Shown here piece by piece: positions 48,480-58,829 of a stretch of 64,000 bases of DNA. Each line of letters opens with the position of its first letter. The stretch's first letter is position 1. The notes under the pieces were generated by a model. It searched no databases, was not told where the DNA came from, and worked only from the letters and a program-made list of their open reading frames with translations. The position numbers were made by a program, and so were the translations under genes. This stretch comes from Dama dama (taxonomy: Eukaryota; Chordata; Mammalia; Artiodactyla; Cervidae), in the NCBI RefSeq assembly GCF_033118175.1, contig NC_083692.1:15448001-15512000 (forward strand). Reading direction: 5' to 3'.

Positions 48480-48812
48480 GGTTGGAGGCGGGCGGGCGGC
48501 AAGTCCACGAAGCTGAGCGGGGTGGCCGGAGCGCCGCCCCCAGGAGGGAAGGGAGGGGTGGCGGGGCTCTGGGAAGGGCGGGGGGTGGGTGCCCAGCTGC
48601 CGTACCCGCCGCCTCCTGGCCCCCACTCGCCGGCGCCCAAGTGGGAGGACGGCAGCTGCCCGCTCCCTCCTCCCGACACCCCCGCTACCTGCCCGGTCCC
48701 CCAACGAAGCGTGAGGAGGCTGAGAGCCCGTGGGGCCGAGCCCGCAACTTTGCAGCCTCGGGGAGGGCGAGAGCCGGCGTCCGAGGCTCCTCTTGTCGGC
48801 GACCAGAGCTCG
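48480..48812 (+). other. ZDHHC22: Candidate non-coding first exon of ZDHHC22
   Basis: A strong donor (GCTCG/GTGAGT) follows 48812 within the densest part of the CpG island, on the same strand as the coding exons. Joining it to 50651 would give a 5' UTR ending a few bases before the start codon. The exon's left edge is a guess because no TATA box or initiator stands out, as is usual for CpG-island promoters. Other GT sites in the island, for example near 49403 and 49604, could serve instead. Confidence 0.4.
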
Positions 48813-49214
48813 GTGAGTTCCTCTCCCCACTCGCTCTGCGGCGGCGCGGGGGGCGGCTTCCCGGGCGCCCGGGAGGCGGTGGCCGCCCAGCCCGCGGCCG
48901 CCCGCGCTGTCTGTCTCGCCGGGGCCCCGGCTGTGCCGCCCTTCTCGGCGGGCGAGGCCGGCGCCAGTGCTGAACGGACAGCTCCCTGCGCGCCGGGGCC
49001 GCCGGCGCGGTCCCCGCGGTCCCTTCTCCCGCTCGTGGCTAGGGCTGGGGCTGCGGCCGCTGGCCGTGCGCCCCTCGCTGCCCCCAGCCCGTCCTTCTTC
49101 CCGGCGCCGCGGCGCATCTGGAAGCTGCTCCCGCGGCCCCCCTGGCGACCGGCGTGGGGAAGGCACTTGCTTCTCTCCGGAGCCTGGGTTGCCGGCTCTC
49201 TGGGGGTGGGCAGC

Positions 49215-49235
49215 GCCGCCGCCGCCGCCGCCGCC
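49215..49235. repeat. (GCC)7 trinucleotide repeat in the CpG island
   Basis: Seven uninterrupted GCC units within the probable promoter region of ZDHHC22. Confidence 0.95.
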
Positions 49236-50024
49236 GCAGTCCCCCCGGAGCGTCTGGCGGAGGGGGGCGGTGAGGGGTCCCCAGCGACCATCCCCAGAGG
49301 TCTCAGCCCTGCGCCGAGACCCCCGCCTCTGACAGAGGCCCGCGGTCCCTACGGCGGCCGCCAGTCTCCTGGGGGCTCCGGCACCTGCAAAGGGGACTCC
49401 AAGGTGATCGGTCACCCGATTGGCACGGGACAGCCTGGACCGAGGCCTCGTGGCATTCGCCCATCCCGGGTGCAACAGCCCTTCCCAGAACTTTTCTCGA
49501 GTCAGGCTCGCCTACTCCTGAGCCCCTGGAAAAGTTCTCGCGGGCACACAGAATCCTATTTTTCAGTGGCTTCCGAAGCTGGGCAGGAACCAGGACTGTG
49601 ACGGGTGAGGGGGAATAAATGTGTTGGTGCCGGGCTGCAATCCGCGGCGGGGGTCAGTCCGCTGAAAGGCTGGCCAAGCAGCCACTCCTGTGCCCGGGGA
49701 GAGCTTGTTGGCATCGAAAGGGTTTCGGCGGCGCCATCGGGGTTGTTTGGGTTTCTCGCGCCAGGAGGGCGGCGGGTGTGGGGGGGCGGGGGCGGGGGCC
49801 GGGCAGGCGCAAAGTAGGCGGCGGTGGGAGGGGGCGCAGGGGGATTTTAATTTCGTCGCCTCTTTGCGAAGAAATAGCTAGGGCAGTCAGCAGTCGGAGA
49901 GATGGGCTGAGCAAAACCAGCTGATCCTGGTATTCCGGTGTGCCCCCCCATCCTAAATGTGTGTGTGAATGTATTGATTGTTGTCATTGATTTTTCTAAG
50001 AAGCCAGATGGCAGCGGCTGCTAT

Positions 50025-50150
50025 GTGTACACTCAGACACACAGATACACAAGCGCACACACAGATTACACACAGAATCATACACAAGGAACACCCCCCC
50101 CATCCCATGCAAACATCAGGGGACCCACAGGCACACACACCCCCAAACCT
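50025..50150. repeat. Imperfect CA-rich tract
   Basis: Interspersed CA runs with a C8 run near 50094, in ZDHHC22 intron 1. Confidence 0.85.
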
Positions 50151-50652
50151 CTTTAGGTTATGGGTAAGGCTGCAGAGAACTGCCCGAGATGGGGGTGGGG
50201 CAGAGAAAGGGGAGGTGAAACAAGGCTGCCAGTAGGTCATTTCCATCTGCCCTCACCCCACATCTTCTGCTTTGTCTTCCTAGGGGTTGGAGGGAGAAAT
50301 CCCAAACCCGGGCACGTTTCCACTGCTGTGGAGGAACAGAGTCCTAGCTCCCCTCCCGGCCCCACCTCCTACAGACTGAGCACAAGCCCTTGACCTAGCC
50401 TTCCTTGTGCCGACCCCCCAGGGTGCTGAGGTTGCTCAAAAACAGGAGGCAGACACCAGGAGGGAGGGCTTGGCCCCCAGAGGCCATGGTGATCTCAGGG
50501 TGTCTTGCCTGCTTGGTCACGGTTAGGGAGAAGAGGAGGGGTGATCTGAGGGACGTGGATTTTCATGGAGCAGAACAGACAGAACTGGGGAGCACCCTAG
50601 GGCGCCCTCGGGACCCCGCGGTAAGTCTCCCTCTCACCCTGGACCCTTAGGA

Positions 50653-50658
50653 ATGTGA
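50653..50658 (+). promoter_or_regulatory. Start-stop upstream ORF (ATGTGA) before the ZDHHC22 ATG
   Basis: An ATG followed at once by TGA sits in exon 2, ending 6 nt before the main start codon. If exon 1 ends at 48812, the base at -3 of this ATG is G, a permissive context. Minimal uORFs of this kind are known to slow initiation downstream. Whether this one does so here is inference. Confidence 0.5.
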
Positions 50659-50664
50659 TCGAGG

Positions 50665-51190
50665 ATGCTGGCCCTGAGGCTGCTCAACGTGGTGGCCCCC
50701 GCCTACTTCCTGTGCATCGCCCTGGTGACCCTGGTGCTGCAGCTCTTCCTCTTTCTGCCCCGAATGCGTGAGGACCCCACGGCCGCCCGCCTCTTCTCGC
50801 CCGCCCTGCTCCATGGGGCGCTCTTCCTGTTCCTCTCCACCAACGCCCTGGGCAACTACGTCCTGGTCATCCAGAACTCCCCGGACGACCTGGACGCCTG
50901 CCAGGGGGCCGAGGCCAGGAGGGCCCTGTGCCCCCCGCCCAGCACCCACTTCTGCCGCGTGTGTGCCAGAGTCACCCTGAGGCACGACCACCACTGTTTC
51001 TTCACCGGCAACTGCATCGGGAGCAGAAACATGCGAAACTTCGTCCTGTTCTGCCTCTACACCTCGCTGGCCTGCCTCTACTCCATGGTGGCTGGCGTGG
51101 CCTACATCTCCGCAGTCCTTTCCATCTCCTTTGCCCACCCCCTGGCCTTCCTCACGCTCCTTCCCACCTCCATCAGCCAGTTCTTCTCTG
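50665..51190 (+). CDS. ZDHHC22: ZDHHC22 coding exon 2: N-terminal 175 residues with the DHHC catalytic core
   Basis: This exon encodes most of a palmitoyl (S-acyl) transferase, a multi-pass membrane enzyme that auto-acylates its DHHC cysteine and passes the acyl chain to substrate cysteines. It contains residues 1-175 plus the first base of codon 176. Hydrophobic helices lie at about 10-31, 45-69 and 124-175. The cysteine-rich region has C89, C97-x2-C100, D108-H-H-C111 (catalytic) and C117 in a TGNCIG context, followed by N122 and F126. Against the general DHHC consensus, the third Cys after CxxC is Val103 and the usual Pro-Trp after DHHC is Phe-Phe; I believe these are normal for this divergent member. 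The exon opens after an AG at 50649-50650 and closes at GT 51191. The ATG has A at -3. A start-stop uORF (ATGTGA, 50653) lies 6 nt upstream. Confidence 0.95.
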
Positions 51191-51271
51191 GTGAGTGGGC
51201 CTTGGCAGGCAGGTTGGGCCCTACATGGAGACCTTCCACCTCAACCCTACGTTTGCCCGGTTTAGCAAATA

Positions 51272-51445
51272 ACATACAGGATGCCCAGGTACACTGTAAT
51301 TTCAGATAAAACAATGCTTAACTTTTCAGTACAAGTATTTCCTGAATACTGCAGGGGACATATTCATACTAGGTTTTTTTGGTTTGTTTTGCTTTGTTTT
51401 GTTTTGTTATCTATTTGAAATTCAAACTAACTGGGCATGTATGTT
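51272..51445. mobile_element. Palindromic non-autonomous DNA-transposon relic
   Basis: The left end 'acatacaggatgcccaggta' and the right end, read in reverse complement, 'acatacatgcccagttagtt' are diverged inverted repeats of about 38 bp. They surround a T-rich middle. The family is not named with confidence. Confidence 0.65.
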
Positions 51446-53067
51446 ACCTGGCAACCTCCCTCTCCACCCTCATCCTCATTCATTCTCTCCTCATTGGGTG
51501 CCACTATTCATGTGCTCATAGAATTGTGGCCAGCCAGGCAATATACCTGCTCTGTAGCAGGCAGAGCTGAGTGCTGGCTGTCCCTCCATGCAGCCTGTGA
51601 GGAAGCCCCATGCTATGACCTTCCTCTGCCTGGACCCCAGTCCGGCTCATACATTCCTCCAAGGACTTTGCCCTCTAAGGATCTTGCCAACTCACCACAG
51701 GAAGGTTGACCAAGGTGCTGGGCCAGTCCCGCCCTTCTACACATTATATTTGACCCCACCAGTTTGTTCTCCAGTCTACAGATGGCCTAGAGCAAAGAGC
51801 ACCCTGGTTGGAGTTGTAGCCATATTTAATGACTCCATCTTCACACCAGTCATGGGACTGGCGGGGGATCTGACCCTCCAGGAGGCTCTTACACTTGCAG
51901 GAGCCAGGTGTGTGTGGGCCCTCACACTGGGGTCAGCAAGGCACCCTGGTGAGGGCTGTACTTTGTAAAGTGTACCCCAAGGAGACTGGGGTATCAAGGC
52001 CCTAAGGGACCCGGTCCCTGGTGGCAGTTCTTACCACCTTACCTGGCCTTGAAATCTGCCCTGACATCATTTCCTTCACTTCGCCCACCTTGGCCCTGAC
52101 AGTCTTGGCTCTTACGACCAGCAGCATACATATATGGACAGGTAGCCATGTGTGTATGACGTTGTTATTTCCATTTCTCATGAAGAAACAGGCTCAGATG
52201 GGATTAAACGGCTGCCCAGTATCTTTTTATTTCTGAACGACAGCCTCTGGCCTGCCTCCCAGGTCTTTATAGACAACACACAACAGCTCAGGACAAATAG
52301 TTTGTGTCCTCCCCCACTGACCTTTCAGGGACAAAGAGAGACAGAACACAGCTACTTCCACTGAGAACCCCAAAGTGCTGCGGTATGTCTGGGCTGGATG
52401 CTCATATGAAATTCTGTTCTCTACTCTGGGGAAGCGTCATTTTGGTCTTTCACTGGGGCTGTGGCCCAGTCCTTTGCAGAGAGCTTGGGGCCATTTGGCA
52501 GTGGGAACACGGAGGCCCAGGAAGAACCCAGCAATGAGGGCTGTCTTGAGGGCTGGTGGTTGAGCTGGGCCCAGAACTCAGAGCTCTCGGGGCCTTCTGG
52601 ACCCGGGCGGGCGCCAGCATGGGAGGCTGCCAGGGACTGAAATAACCAGACTGGGGGAGGGCAGGTGGGCGGGTTAGGGGGTGGAGTGTGAGCACCAGCA
52701 GGTGGAGGAAGGAGGAGAGCCAGAGAGCCTGATAACACTTCCTTTTCCAAGTAGTTTTATTCACATAAAAATGGATGGTTCCTCAGGGAGGATCTTGAAA
52801 TGGTTTGAGATAAGCCTGGGCTTGAGGCCTGTCCATATGTGCTAGGTTCGGGAGACAGGAAAGTAAGGAAGAGGGACCTCTTGCTTTAATCTGATGGGGG
52901 AAACAGAGCCAGTCTGTCCCTTTCTTGGGGCCCAGATCCAGGTTCCAGCAGAAGAAGCCTCACTATCATTTACCTCCTCGCCAGACCCCCTAGTAATGGA
53001 GGCCTCGATTTCTAATCTCCAACTGTCTCATCTCACCTTCCTCCTTTGCCAGGCTTTTATCTTTCTC

Positions 53068-53207
53068 CTTGGAGAAGGGAATGGCAACCCACTCCAGTAC
53101 GCTTGCCTGGAGAATCCCTTGGACAGAGGAGCCTGGCAGGCTACAGTCCATGGGCTCGGAAAGAAATCAGACACAACTGAGTGTCTAACACACACACACA
53201 CACACAC
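53068..53207 (+). mobile_element. Bov-A SINE with CA tail
   Basis: 'ggagaagggaatggcaaccc', 'gagcctggcaggctacagtc' and 'cagacacaactgagtgtcta', passing into a CA repeat (53189-53207). Confidence 0.93.
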
Positions 53208-53564
53208 CTTTCCCCTTGCCAGCCTTTCTCTCCCCTGCCCTGACACACACCTCCCCTCTTCAGCTTCTCCCTTCCTGTCCCTTCTCTCGCTCTTCTTAAC
53301 CCAAATGGTTGAGGCTTCCCCAGCCCACTTCTCATCTGCTCAGGAGGCCAGGAGGACAGGAGGGTGTAAAAAGGAACGAATTGACTAGGCTGAACTGTAC
53401 ACAACTCTGGGGCTACCCCTAAAGCGGATCTGTCACCAGAGCATGGGATGGCTGCGAATGTGGGCCCTGGGAGCTCAAAGTGGGGCAGGTCTTCAGATGG
53501 CTACTGCCACACACCCTCAGCTGGTGCTAGAGAAGGACTGGCCAGTGAGATTTTTAGAACTTGT

Positions 53565-53700
53565 TTCTTTTGGCTTTATGGGACCACTTCAGGTTGTGTC
53601 ACCTCTCTGAGCCTCATTCTTCTCATCTGAGACATGGAGGTGATGTTATCTGACCTGTGTTCGTGGCATTTGGAAAACTATGCCAGTGTGGTAGGTGCCA
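53565..53700 (+). repeat. MIR fragment
   Basis: 'tgtcacctctctgagcctca' and 'tctcatctgagacatggagg'. Confidence 0.65.
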
Positions 53701-53739
53701 AAAAAATCCAGTGGACAAGTGAAAAGTTTAATGTTTGTT

Positions 53740-53960
53740 GGGCAGACTGTATGTGCTACTCACCATGCAGATCTCATTTCAGCTAATCCTCAGGACAAAT
53801 CTGTGAGATAAGTATTATTATATAATTTTTAAAGACTCAGCTACCAAAGGCTTAACAAGGATAAGTTGCTTTGAAACACACAGTTAGTACCAAACCCCAA
53901 ATTTGGACTCAGGGCTGCTAGCATCCAGAGCCCATATTCTTCCCACCATACTGCTTTCCT
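53740..53960 (-). repeat. MIR
   Basis: 'cagctaatcctcaggacaaa', 'ctgtgagataagtattatta' and 'ccaaatttggactcagggct'. Confidence 0.7.
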
Positions 53961-55224
53961 GGGGCTGCCCCTCTGAAGTTGCTTCTTGATGATTGAGCCA
54001 CTTTGGGAGGGAGGGAGCTTCTTATCCCTGGATGGATGTTAAAGATCTGGGTGATGATCCGTCAAAGGCACTTCGTGGGAAACTGGGCTGGAAAGACTGG
54101 ATGGTGTGACTGTTTCAACCCATTAGGAAAATTCTTTGATTTTCTGAAAGAAGCAGAACTATTATTAAATAGTTCAGAGGAGCTGAGGCAGCCAGGCTAG
54201 GCATCTTCAAACACTTTGAGAGAAAACAGGTCCCCAGAATAGCCTTTTATAGCTGCTGCAAGGGGCCAGGGAAAGGCCACAAGGTCTTTTCTGTATGCCT
54301 TGATTTTGTGCCAGAAAAAAGGCCTGTGGAAAACAGCTTCCGTCAGTCCAGGCTTGTCCCTGAGGCTGAGTTGCAAGGCAGACTTGTGCTTGACAGCTCT
54401 GATGTTCGCACATCCCAGCTTGTGGGCCCTCTTTGCCTGTCAGCATTCCTGCACCCCAGAGAGCACCATGGTCCCAGGGTCCTTCATCCTACATGTGGTT
54501 GCCTGAGCTAACCTTACAAGGAAGAAGTGGGTCAGAGGCATGATACAGCCCAAGGTGATCCCTGTCCCACTGCTGCCCCTGCCCCCAGGGCAAGCCAGCT
54601 GAACTGAGCTTTCCATCCCTCGGGCAGCAGGACTTATCTGTCCCCAAGTTTGCCAAGAGGAACTTGCTATCAAAGCTTCTAGGGCTGAGGGCAAGACATG
54701 GATGCTAATGAGCAAACCTGAGTCATATCCACGTCCTCCTGGTTGCTGAATCCAGCATTGCTCAGATTGGAAAGGTTTTAAAAGCCTAGCCTTCAGGAGT
54801 CTGGAAATGGAAGCTTGGGGAGAGGAAAAGAGGTCCTTGGGGGCCAGGGGAAGCTGGAGAAGGCAGGTGTATGGTTGAGATTTGCAGAGGAAGAATAGGT
54901 TGTAAGGTGGGGTCTCTGGCAGGTACTTGCACCTCATTGGAGGGAGTGGTGGTGAGCTTGCCCTGCAGGAGAGAGGGGCTGAGGAGGACTTTTGAGTTCT
55001 CTGCTAGGCCCACTGCCCTGGCGGCTGGGCAGGTCGAGGCTGCCAAAGTTGTAGATCAGCCAGATCTCCAAGCCCTGGAAAGGAGAAGGAGAAAGCTTGA
55101 TGGTCTTAGGAGTTAAACTTGAGCCTCTTTTGGAGATAGTCTTATCTGTGAAGGATGCTCAGCAGGGAGGGCTGGGCTGAGTGTGAACCATAATGCTGGC
55201 CACTGGGCACACAGTGTCCCTGAA

Positions 55225-55335
55225 TGATGCAACCCTCTGGAATTATTGCTATTCTACCCATTTTACATTATGAGCAAACTGTAACTCAGAGAGGTTAAGA
55301 AACTTGTGCAAGACCACAGAGCTGGGAGATTCAAA
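55225..55335 (-). repeat. MIR fragment
   Basis: 'gtaactcagagaggttaaga' then 'agaccacagagctgggagat'. Confidence 0.7.
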
Positions 55336-56064
55336 CTTAGCAAGGACCGACCACTCCAGCTCGGAAGGAGAGTGGATGTTTAAGTCATTCAAGGGGAGTG
55401 CTGATTTAGAGGGGTCTAGGGGAAGTGCAGCTCAAGGCAGGGGGCTAGACTGATGACCTTGGGGGCCTCTTCCAGCCTTTGCAAGCTCTGACAGGACAGC
55501 TCTGGCTGAAAGTTCCAGTGGCCATACTGTCCTCTTTTTAACATTGATGATTGAATTATCCTCTCCACTGTCCTGAAGCTCGTGACTTCTTGATGACGAG
55601 GCCCTGTTCTCCATCATGCTGTCACTTTTCTGAGTCCTCCCAGCCAGTGGTCACAGCTCCGAAGGCAGCAGGCTCTGCAGTCCAGACAGTTGCCCAGGCA
55701 CCATCTCCCTCTCCAGGGTCCTCAGCTCACCCCTCTCTCCTCCTGAGAAAACCCCCGTCTCCCTGTTTCTAGCCCCCAACGAGAAGGCAGAGAGAGATGG
55801 GCAGCACTGACCCTGAGCAAAGGTTAGCATCTAGGCACTTCCCATAGGCGTTTCCTTTTCTTCTCCCCCACGTCCCCAGCGTTCCTCTCTGGCCTCAGAA
55901 GCCACCAGCACTAAGAAAAAGTTAGGACAACTAGTCCTCTCCCTCGCCACAACGCTGAGATTGCTACAAAATGTAGTTTCAGTCTCATTCATCTCCCTCT
56001 CCGGAGCGGAAAGCGCCTGCCTGGATCGCAGTCTCGTACGTGGCCTGAGTGTAAAGTGAGTCTG

Positions 56065-56152
56065 GTGTTTCCCCGCCCCCTGCAGGAGCTGTCCTCGGTT
56101 CTGAAATGTGTTTCCCCCCGCCCTCTGCAGGAGCTGTCCTCGGTTCTGAAAT
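56065..56152 (+). repeat. Tandem duplication of the ZDHHC22 exon 3 splice acceptor
   Basis: Two consecutive copies, 56065-56107 (43 bp) and 56108-56152 (45 bp), each contain a pyrimidine tract, TGCAG and the first 22 bases of exon 3. They differ only by small changes in the C-rich tract. The two AG acceptors are 45 nt apart, so use of either keeps the frame. Confidence 0.9.
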
Positions 56153-56396
56153 GTTCGTCATCCTCATGCTTTACCTCTGGTTTGCCATCGGCCTGGCCTG
56201 CGCTGGCTTCTGCTGCCATCAGTTGCTGTTGATTCTCCGGGGGCAGACCCGCCACCAGGTGCGGAAGGGGATGGCGGTGAGAGCCCGGCCTTGGCGCAAG
56301 AACTTACAGGAGGTCTTCGGGAAGAGGTGGCTCTTGGGCCTTCTGGTCCCCATGTTCAATGTTGGAAGCGAGAGCTGCAAGCAGCGGGACAAGTAG
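56131..56396 (+). CDS. ZDHHC22: ZDHHC22 coding exon 3: C-terminal part, residues 176-263
   Basis: The exon starts with GA, completing the split glycine codon 176 left by exon 2, and reads through to TAG at 56394-56396. The spliced CDS is 792 nt, or 263 residues, which is the length I recall for human ZDHHC22. It carries the last membrane helix (about residues 185-213), a basic cytosolic stretch after it, and a short C-terminal tail ending in a hydrophobic patch and Lys. The acceptor is CTCTGCAG/GA at 56130/56131. A near-identical acceptor 45 nt upstream (56085/56086) would add 15 codons in frame without a stop. I chose the downstream site because it gives the expected 263-residue protein. Confidence 0.93.
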
Positions 56397-58261
56397 CGGG
56401 CGCTCCCTTCATTCCTCTGTGTGTGTGTGTCTGTCTTGACTCCTCGTGAACATGAGACCACAGCACCCTGTCTCCACCCATGACCCACTACAGCGTTGGA
56501 CTGGTAAGGTCCTAGCATCCACCCCGGGTCTGTGACACCAAAGAACTGTGTTGGTTGGTGGATCATGACAAGGAGGAAAGAAGGCCACCTAGGCATTGCT
56601 AGGCTCCCCCATGAGCCAGCCTGGTGGTTGGTAATTGTTCAGAGGCCTCCGCTTTTGTTTCCTTCTCTTGGGTGCCTGCTTTCCCTGTCTGCCTGGTTTA
56701 CACACCCTCTACCGAGTCTCCTGTCTTCACTGCTATTGCTAGCGCTTTTCCTCTCAACCCTAGATTAGGAGTGGGGAGTGGATTCTTACTGCTGGTATGA
56801 TGCTCCCTAAGGGCCTGAAATCTGGCAAAAATGTTCAAGATGACCATGGGTGAGAGGCAGCCAAGTCAGCTCTGCCAACTGCTAGTGAGGTTGGGAAAGG
56901 AGGGTCATGTGTCCTCATCGCCTCTGTGGAACTGTGGACAGTGGAAGGGAAAAAGAACTCCATAGCGTGCTTCCCAGCCCCCAAGTTGCAAGGCCTTTTC
57001 TCTGGGAGACAGAAGCCAATGGCCTGGGATTTTCCAGCTGCTGTCCCCTGTCCGCCCCTCCCTAGCTGGCCCCCCAGCTCAGTCCAGGACCTGGCTTCTT
57101 TTCCCTGGCACTCTTCCAGCCTTTGCCATTGGTCTCCAACCTCCAGGTCTTCCATAGATGATGGGAAGACAAGGAGGAAGGGAGAAGGGAAAGGAGATAC
57201 TGATAAACGAGAGAGAGGTGTGTGACTGTACAACCACATGGAAGAGGGCGTGTGTGCGCGTCTCTGTGTGTGGGGGTGGTGGTGAGGAATGTCGTTATGA
57301 AAATAGGGACAAAATAGGAGGAGGGAGGGTCACGCAGAGGTTGGGCACTGGAATATTTTAGGACTGAGAATGAGGGGGGGCAAATGGGCTTATTTCTGAA
57401 GGACATTCTAGCAGCTAAAGCTGCTCCATGTTTGAATGGTTGCCTGGAGAGATAGTGAGTGCCCCACAACTGGAGGTATTCCAGAAGGGACTGGGCAGTC
57501 ATCTGATAGGTGTGCGGTGGAAGGAATTTCTGCACAGGGTCAGGGAAAGGAAGCTCCTCTCCACCCCATGACCCCAGTGTCCTCTTCCTGAGCACAAAAG
57601 GACCCCTTGCCAGGTCCAGAGGCAAGACCTGCTGCAGACATGCCTGGGAGTTATTTGCCTTCACAGAGGATGGGGCGGGTAGGGAGGGGTCTGAAAATCA
57701 TGATGCAACCCTACCCAACCACCAGGGAGACAGTCTCTCAAGAGACAGGACTACTAGGTTTTAATGCTACTTGAAGGTGTCGGCATTTGAGAACAGGGAA
57801 ATGGAGCCGTTTCAGGAGCAGATTGGAGCAGTGGTGGGGAAAGCAAAGCTGGAAGGTGATGCTTGACTCTGAGGAGGGAGATAGGGAGAGTGCAGGCTCA
57901 AGAATGGGGGGAGCAGAATATAAGGTTGCAAATAGGAGACCAACCTTGACTGACTCTGGATGAAGGCGCTGCTGTGTGTTCTGGGACCCAGATGACCAGA
58001 CCCCTGGGTTATATGAGGGAGTGGAGACAACACAAATGACCCCCTCCTGACTGGGTCCCAAGGCCATTCTGCCATCCAGCCTGCTGAAGCCCACACTCCA
58101 GTGTCCAGCTGGTAGTCACAGCGACCTTAACCATGGCTGCACAACACCGCACAACACCTTGAGTTCTTGAGCAGAGCCTGGGAAGTTTCTGCCTTCATGC
58201 CTCTGAGAGAATTGATGTAATAATAGTGCCACCTGCTCATACTTCTCCCTCTTATATTCAC

Positions 58262-58480
58262 GCATTCATTCATGCCTCCTACTGTATTTATTGAGCACCA
58301 ACCATGTGCCAAGTCTCTACCAGGCACTGGTATACAACACTGAAATAGATGGTGAGATCCCTGCCCCCGGGAGCATCCAGTTGCTGTCCCCATGCACTGA
58401 CTCCCACCCCCTGAAAAATGGTTACTCTGCCGTCTTGCCGGACAGCAGAACAGGTCATTTGGAAGGGAAGGATGTGGCAG
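58262..58480 (+). repeat. Ancient mammalian repeat, L2-like, within the probable 3' UTR
   Basis: 'gtatttattgagcaccaacc', 'taccaggcactggtatacaa' and 'gatccctgcccccgggagca'. Confidence 0.5.
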
Positions 58481-58799
58481 AGAGGGTGTAAGGGGAGCCC
58501 AGGCTTCCAGGATGGAGGGGTTATTGAGGGGAGGGGAGCATGCTCACCCTCAGTTCTGACCACACTGAAGCAGTGGGAGTGAAAGAGGAGCAGGGAGACC
58601 CCAAAGTCCAGGCTTGGAAGCCAGCCCTGACACACTCCAACTCCTGGAGGCTCAGCCCTTGTGAAGGAGCAAAAGACAGATGATGCAGGGAGTCATATCC
58701 TGGCTGACTGGCCACAGGGAGGGGCAGTAGGGAGGTTGCCAAGTGTGGGGCTTGAGTAATATTTGTATACACGGCTAAGTATTGTCAGTGAAGAACATC

Positions 58800-58805
58800 A
58801 ATAAA
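58800..58805 (+). promoter_or_regulatory. Polyadenylation signal AATAAA, probable end of ZDHHC22
   Basis: A canonical AATAAA is followed within 30 bases by T/G-rich sequence, the usual arrangement of a cleavage and polyadenylation site. The assignment to ZDHHC22 is by position and strand. Confidence 0.5.
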
Positions 58806-58829
58806 ATATGTGGTTTTAAATTGGATTTG

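Larger units (their letters stand above)
48400..49870 (+). promoter_or_regulatory. CpG island, probable ZDHHC22 promoter
   Basis: This stretch of about 1.4 kb is very GC-rich and dense in CpG, unlike its AT-rich flanks, and lies 0.8-2.2 kb before the ZDHHC22 start codon. It contains a seven-unit GCC repeat at 49215-49235 and many GC-box-like G/C runs. Both strands stay open for over 370 codons, which is expected where stop codons are rare through base composition, so I do not call a protein here. It could drive antisense transcription as well. Confidence 0.75.
51191..56130 (+). other. ZDHHC22 intron 2
   Basis: A 4.94-kb intron that starts GTGAGT and ends TGCAG. Its contents are a palindromic DNA-transposon relic (51272-51445), a Bov-A SINE with a CA tail (53068-53207), MIR fragments (53565-53700, 53740-53960, 55225-55335) and unique sequence between them. 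I see no coding exon in it. Confidence 0.85.
56397..58820 (+). other. ZDHHC22: Probable ZDHHC22 3' UTR
   Basis: The stretch of about 2.4 kb from the stop codon to the first convincing AATAAA has no further coding signal. It includes a (GT)-rich spot just after the stop and a block of old repeat at 58262-58480. Its length as UTR is inferred from the absence of an earlier canonical poly(A) signal that I could spot. Confidence 0.5.
48480..58825 (+). other. ZDHHC22: ZDHHC22 gene locus (probable full extent)
   Basis: The locus is drawn from a CpG-island first exon, through two coding exons, to a polyadenylation signal. Seen directly: two exons with GT/AG borders that join in phase to a complete 263-residue DHHC protein. 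Inferred: the 5' boundary, because the transcription start is not visible, and the 3' boundary, which rests on a single AATAAA. The inferred structure is a non-coding exon 1, an intron of about 1.84 kb, exon 2 (50651-51190), an intron of 4.94 kb, and exon 3 (from 56131). Such a layout with a non-coding first exon is compatible with what I recall of the human gene. Intron 2 holds a palindromic DNA-transposon relic, a Bov-A SINE and MIRs, and no other gene. Confidence 0.8.

Noticed and set aside
48471..49601. Proline/glycine/alanine-rich 376-codon frame as a protein
   Set aside because: The antisense strand is equally open and the polyalanine comes from the GCC repeat. Composition of a CpG island explains it.
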